The position numbers and the translations under genes were made by a program. From Epiperipatus broadwayi (taxonomy: Eukaryota; Onychophora; Udeonychophora; Euonychophora; Peripatidae): a stretch of 64,000 bases of DNA. Below are positions 59,779 through 64,000 of this stretch, in pieces. Each line of letters starts with the position of its first letter. Within the stretch, counting starts at the first letter, position 1. The stretch lies in the NCBI GenBank assembly GCA_028023455.1, contig JAQFVV010006335.1, positions 3,088,412-3,152,411 of the forward strand, given 5' to 3'. Under the pieces are notes generated by a model, which was not told where the DNA came from, made no database searches, and worked only from the letters and a program-made list of their open reading frames with translations.

Positions 59779-61946
59779 TTAAGAATGTTTTTTAAAGAAA
59801 TCTTTCCAAATAGGAGGAAGTTTGCACGTATCATCTCGCTTATTGATACAATCTGGCCTTTTAAGTATCTCAATGGCTTCTCTGATTTTGCATTGGTAGA
59901 GATTATCACATCTGGATATGATTCTGGTACTAGAAAAATCTATTTTATGACCTGAATCTATAGTATGGAGTGAGAGTGCTGATGATGATGAGTGTTGTTT
60001 AACTGCATTAGCATGCTCATCTCTCCTAACACTGATGCGACGATTACTCATACCTATGTAAGAAGCTTTACAATTTTTACATGAGATTTGATAGACACCA
60101 TGAGATTCAAGAGGGATTGAATCCTTAGGCTTGGTTATTACATTGCTGATCTTTTGATGAGCAGAAAATGCTGTATCTATATTATAGCGTTTTAATATAC
60201 GTCCGATACTGTCTGTAGTTCCTTTTACATATGGAACACAAATCCTAATAGCTGACTTATCATCTTTTTGTTTCCTATTTTGTCTATTTTGGGTTTGAAA
60301 TAAGGCTTTTTTTATAAATTTGTAATTATAACTATTTGCTAATAAAACACTATTAATATGATTTATTTCTTCTTTCAGATGTGTGTCATCTGAAAGGTTA
60401 ATTGCTCTATTTAAAAGAGTTTTGGCTACAGAAACTATCTGAGTTGGGTGATGATGAGAATGGAAATGTAAATATCTGTCTGTGTGTGTATCCTTTCTGT
60501 AAATAGAAAAAGATAAACTATTTGGTGTTCTGGTGACTAGAACATCAAGAAAAGGGAGTTTTCCATCAGACTCTGTCTCCATTGTAAATTTAATATGAGG
60601 ATGCATATTATTTAAATGTAAGAAAAAATCATCTAATGTATTTTTTCCATGTTGCCATATGACAAAAGTGTCATCTATGTATCTGAGCCAAATGAGAGGT
60701 TTTAAAGATGATGATTCTAAAGCACGAGTTTCTATATATTCCATGAATAAATCAGCTATTACTCCTGAGATAGGTGAGCCCATAGGAGTACCAAAACTTG
60801 TCTGTAATGCTGTCCATTGTATACAAAATATGTATTTAAGAGACAATGTTTAATCAAAGCAATAATATGGTCTGGTAAATTGCAACGTTGTGAGATTATA
60901 TTTAAAGCTTCATCAATTGGAATGTTTGTAAACAAAGACACGACATCAAAACTGACCAGAATGTCACTAGCATTAATTTTTAAACTTTTTAAAACAGAAA
61001 TAAAATGAAGAGAGTTTTTAATATATGATTTAATAGATGGGATTGTAGGTTTAATGAAATCCGATAAGTATCTAGCTAAAATATGAGTTGGAGAACCTAT
61101 TGCACTTACTATTGGACGAAGAGGGATATCTGGTTTGTGAATTTTTGGAAGTCCATAAAATTTTGGACAGACACAAGATTTTTCACGAGGGATTATTTTA
61201 TTTTTTATCTCTGTTTCAATAGGTGATTTATTAATAATAGCTTTTGTTGTTTTTTCCAAATATGTAGTATGATCTCTTTTTGATAGTTTATAAGTTTTAT
61301 CACTAAGCAGATCTAAAATTTTATTATGGTAAATGTCACGATCCATTACAACTGTGGCATTACCTTTATCAGCTGGAAGTACAACAATTGATTTGTCCGA
61401 TTTTATATTATTTAATGCTTGTCTTTCTTTCTTTGAAAAATTATTTTTTGGAAGCTTAGCTTTTTTTAAAATATTACAAATCTCAGCTCTAGCTAAATCA
61501 GCCGATGTAGAATCAATTTTATCAAGAGCTGATTCAACATTACAGACAATTTTCTCAAAAGGTATCCGGGAAGGTGTTAAAGCAAAATTGAAACCTTTTT
61601 CTAAAACCGAAATTTCATCTGTAGAGAGGGCTTTCTTGGATAAATTGTAAACGGTTTTTTGATTTGGATACATAATGTTTGGGGATTGTGTTCTAATTAG
61701 CATTTGCAATTTTTTCTTTTGCTTTGCTGTTACCAATTCCGAATCTTTAAACGATCGAAAACTTGCAATACGATCAAAACTAGTCCACAGTAAAGGATGT
61801 ATTTTATTACTAAGGAATAAACGTAAATGTAGCAATACTTTATCAATTTTGTCTAAATTTTTCCGAGTTTCTTTAATAAAAGAGTTTAAGATAATATTGC
61901 TGGTTTTCCTTAGAATTTTACTAACATTATAATTGTTCTTGTGAAA
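59779..61946 (-). pseudogene. Penelope-like RT plus GIY-YIG polyprotein, minus copy, one frameshift
   Basis: Read from 61946 downward. The N-terminal helical region covers about residues 1-185. It is followed by VLPADKGNATVVMD (191-204), FYGLPKIHKPDIPLRPIVSA (265-284) and ILVSFDVVSLFTNIP (331-345, motif A with catalytic D336). A one-base deletion in a T run (60793-60796) then shifts the frame. The next frame has FGTPMGSPISG (motif B), LRYIDDTFVIW (motif C, YIDD), LPFLDVLVTR, a linker, and the GIY-YIG nuclease: GVYQISCKNC, SYIGMSNRR, RRDEH and IREAIEI with its glutamate. It ends KHS at 59779. The protein copies RNA at a nicked target and makes the nick. All catalytic residues are present, so only the frameshift and the missing 5' end disable it. 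The frameshift may be a sequencing error. The first codon of the open frame is GTG at the palindrome axis, so the real start is not here. Confidence 0.9.
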
Positions 61947-64000
61947 TTTCACAAGAACAATTATAATGTTAGTAAAATTCTAAGGAAAACCAGCAATATT
62001 ATCTTAAACTCTTTTATTAAAGAAACTCGGAAAAATTTAGACAAAATTGATAAAGTATTGCTACATTTACGTTTATTCCTTAGTAATAAAATACATCCTT
62101 TACTGTGGACTAGTTTTGATCGTATTGCAAGTTTTCGATCGTTTAAAGATTCGGAATTGGTAACAGCAAAGCAAAAGAAAAAATTGCAAATGCTAATTAG
62201 AACACAATCCCCAAACATTATGTATCCAAATCAAAAACCGTTTACAATTTATCTAAGAAAGCCCTCTCTACAGATGAAATTTCGGTTTTAGAAAAAGGTT
62301 TCAATTTTGCTTTAACACCTTCCCGGATACCTTTTGAGAAAATTGTCTGTAATGTTGAATCAGCTCTTGATAAAATTGATTCTACATCGGCTGATTTAGC
62401 TAGAGCTGAGATTTGTAATATTTTAAAAAAGCTAAGCTTCCTAAAAATAATTTTTCAAAGAAAGAAAGACAAGCATTAAATAATATAAAATCGGACAAAT
62501 CAATTGTTGTACTTCCAGCTGATAAAGGTAATGCCACAGTTGTAATGGATCGTGACATTTACCATAATAAAATTTTAGATCTGCTTAGTGATAAAACTTA
62601 TAAACTATCAAAAAGAGATCATACTACATATTTGGAAAAAACAACAAAAGCTATTATTAATAAATCACCTATTGAAACAGAGATAAAAAATAAAATAATC
62701 CCTCGTGAAAAATCTTGTGTCTGTCCAAAATTTTATGGACTTCCAAAAATTCACAAACCAGATACCCCCCTTCGTTCAATAGTAAGTGCAATAGGTTCTC
62801 CAACTCATATTTTAGCTAGATACTTATCGGATTTCATTAAACCTACAATCCCATCTATTAAATCATATATTAAAAACTCTCTTCATTTTATTTCTGTTTT
62901 AAAAAGTTTAAAAATTAATGCTAGTGACATTCTGGTCAGTTTTGATGTCGTGTCTTTGTTTACAAACATTCCAATTGATGAAGCTTTAAATATAATCTCA
63001 CAACGTTGCAATTTACCAGACCATATTATTGCTTTGATTAAACATTGTCTCTTAAATACATATTTTGTATACAATGGACAGCATTACAGACAAGTTTTTG
63101 GTACTCCTATGGGCTCACCTATCTCAGGAGTAATAGCTGATTTATTCATGGAATATATAGAAACTCGTGCTTTAGAATCATCATCTTTAAAACCTCTCAT
63201 TTGGCTCAGATACATAGATGACACTTTTGTCATATGGCAACATGGAAAAATCGGAAGAGCACACGTCTGAACTTAAATAATATGCATCCTCATATTAAAT
63301 TTACAATGGAGACAGAGTCTGATGGAAAACTCCCTTTTCTTGATGTTCTAGTCACCAGAACACCAAATAGTTTATCTTTTTCTATTTACAGAAAGGATAC
63401 ACACACAGACAGATATTTACATTTCCATTCTCATCATCACCCAACTCAGATAGTTTCTGTAGCCAAAACTCTTTTAAATAGAGCAATTAACCTTTCAGAT
63501 GACACACATCTGAAAGAAGAAATAAATCATATTAATAGTGTTTTATTAGCAAATAGTTATAATTACAAATTTATAAAAAAAGCCTTATTTCAAGCCCAAA
63601 ATAGACAAAATAGGAAACAAAAAGATGATAAGTCAGCTATTAGGATTTGTGTTCCATATGTAAAAGGAACTACAGACAGTATCGGACGTATATTAAAACG
63701 CTATAATATAGATACAGCATTTTCTGCTCATCAAAAGATCAGCAATATAATAACCAAGCCTAAGGATTCAATCCCTCTTGAATCTCATGGTGTCTATCAA
63801 ATCTCATGTAAAAATTGTAAAGCTTCTTACATAGGTATGAGTAATCGTCGCATCAGTGTTAGGAGAGATGAGCATGCTAATGCAGTTAAACAACACTCAT
63901 CATCATCAGCACTCTCACTCCATACTATAGATTCAGGTCATAAAATAGATTTTTCTAGTACCAGGATCATATCCAGATGTGATAATCTCTACCAATGCAA
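61947..64000 (+). pseudogene. Penelope-like polyprotein, plus copy, frameshifted and carrying adapter sequence, cut by window
   Basis: This is the same protein as the minus copy. Frame 1 runs from the axis to about 62235, where an A run is one base shorter than in the partner (62233-62237). A second A run is one shorter at 62425-62430. From 62545 to 63249 the frame is open and includes FYGLPKIHKPDTPLRSIVSA, motif A, an unbroken join into FGTPMGSPISG (the T run here has five bases) and YIDD. At 63250-63273 adapter sequence replaces 26 genuine bases and introduces a stop. From 63274 the frame reopens through the linker into GVYQISCKNC, SYIGMSNRR and RRDEH, and is still open at the window end. 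Where the partner reads DIPLRPIV this copy reads DTPLRSIV. The breaks look technical rather than biological. Confidence 0.9.
63250..63273 (+). other. Illumina sequencing-adapter sequence in the assembly
   Basis: The 24 bases beginning ATCGGAAGAGC and ending GTCTGAACT match the read-1 3' adapter of standard Illumina TruSeq libraries from memory. At the same place the partner copy has 26 different bases that continue the reading frame (encoding about NTLDDFFLH). The replacement shortens the sequence by a net 4 bases. This is contamination left at a read end or gap fill, not biology. Confidence 0.95.

Larger units (their letters stand above)
59607..64000. mobile_element. Two young Penelope-like element copies, head to head, zero spacer
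   Basis: The minus-strand copy (59607-61946) and the plus-strand copy (61947 to the window edge) are reverse complements about an axis between 61946 and 61947. Partner positions sum to 123893 near the axis and shift only by small indels outward, reaching 123888 at the window end. Apart from three homopolymer differences, an adapter replacement and about six or more substitutions seen by eye, they are identical over 2 kb. Both lack the true 5' end. The minus copy has a complete 3' end with about 170 bp of non-coding sequence, a hammerhead-like motif and (AT)25. The plus copy is cut by the window. Confidence 0.9.

Noticed and set aside
61941-61943. GTG at the palindrome axis as the true start codon of the PLE protein
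   Set aside because: It lies exactly at the head-to-head junction in both copies, so the frame is simply open up to the truncation; the genuine start is missing.

Overview
The window is strongly AT-rich DNA from an animal nuclear genome, most likely an invertebrate. The evidence is its content of GIY-YIG-bearing Penelope-like elements (PLEs), RTE-clade LINE relics, a tRNA-derived SINE, fold-back/MITE-like palindromes and many (TA)n tracts. Nothing fixes the lineage further. I found no host exon, no functional tRNA or rRNA gene and no bacterial-type operon. Almost everything that can be identified is transposon-derived, at very different ages, separated by AT-rich sequence in which I see nothing.

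Layout. 1-3.4 kb: mostly unassigned, with a tRNA-Val-like SINE at 2.26-2.40 kb. 3.4-6.5 kb: old RTE relic on the minus strand, interrupted by a 178-bp fold-back element, then a long (TTA)n at 6.8 kb. 7.6-8.2 kb: tandem fold-back units. 9.4-10.85 kb: second RTE relic. 12.7-13.2 kb: old PLE 3' relic with a hairpin at its truncated end. 14.0-14.5 kb: plus-strand RTE relic, followed by a 1.45-kb Foldback-like inverted repeat (14.77-16.21 kb). 20.25-27.89 kb: a 7.6-kb LTR element on the minus strand with very long LTRs (2.9 and 2.7 kb), a polypurine tract and a 2-kb interior that encodes only short gag-like or coiled-coil reading frames (LARD-like). 28.0-31.1 kb: three palindromic or fold-back elements. 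31.9-37.0 kb: a 5.1-kb stretch bounded by LTR-like ends in (TA)n. 39.2-42.3 kb: the best preserved RTE relic. 42.4-44.4 kb: GIY-YIG element tails and large palindromes. 45.06-46.57 kb: three consecutive minisatellites with 71-, 87- and 55-bp periods. 47.1-48.1 kb: another GIY-YIG tail and a 261-bp tandem duplication. 53.16-55.36 kb: a solo-LTR-like element beside a GIY-YIG relic. 59.6-64.0 kb: two nearly identical, young PLE copies joined head to head with no spacer.

How the parts relate. The young PLE encodes a reverse transcriptase (YIDD) and a GIY-YIG endonuclease, which together carry out target-primed reverse transcription. Its 3' end carries a hammerhead-ribozyme-like motif. A second, older GIY-YIG family is recognised by a shared C-terminal tail in four copies. 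Three separate GIY-YIG copies show an inverted head-to-head duplication exactly at the 5' truncation point, which suggests a common integration or strand-switch mechanism. Several TG...CA-type (LTR-like) ends abut (TA)n tracts, which suggests insertion into TA microsatellites.

Assembly caution. The plus-strand PLE arm contains 24 bases of an Illumina sequencing adapter at 63250-63273, and both arms carry single-base homopolymer length differences that break the reading frame. The 62-64 kb sequence should not be taken as faithful without raw reads.
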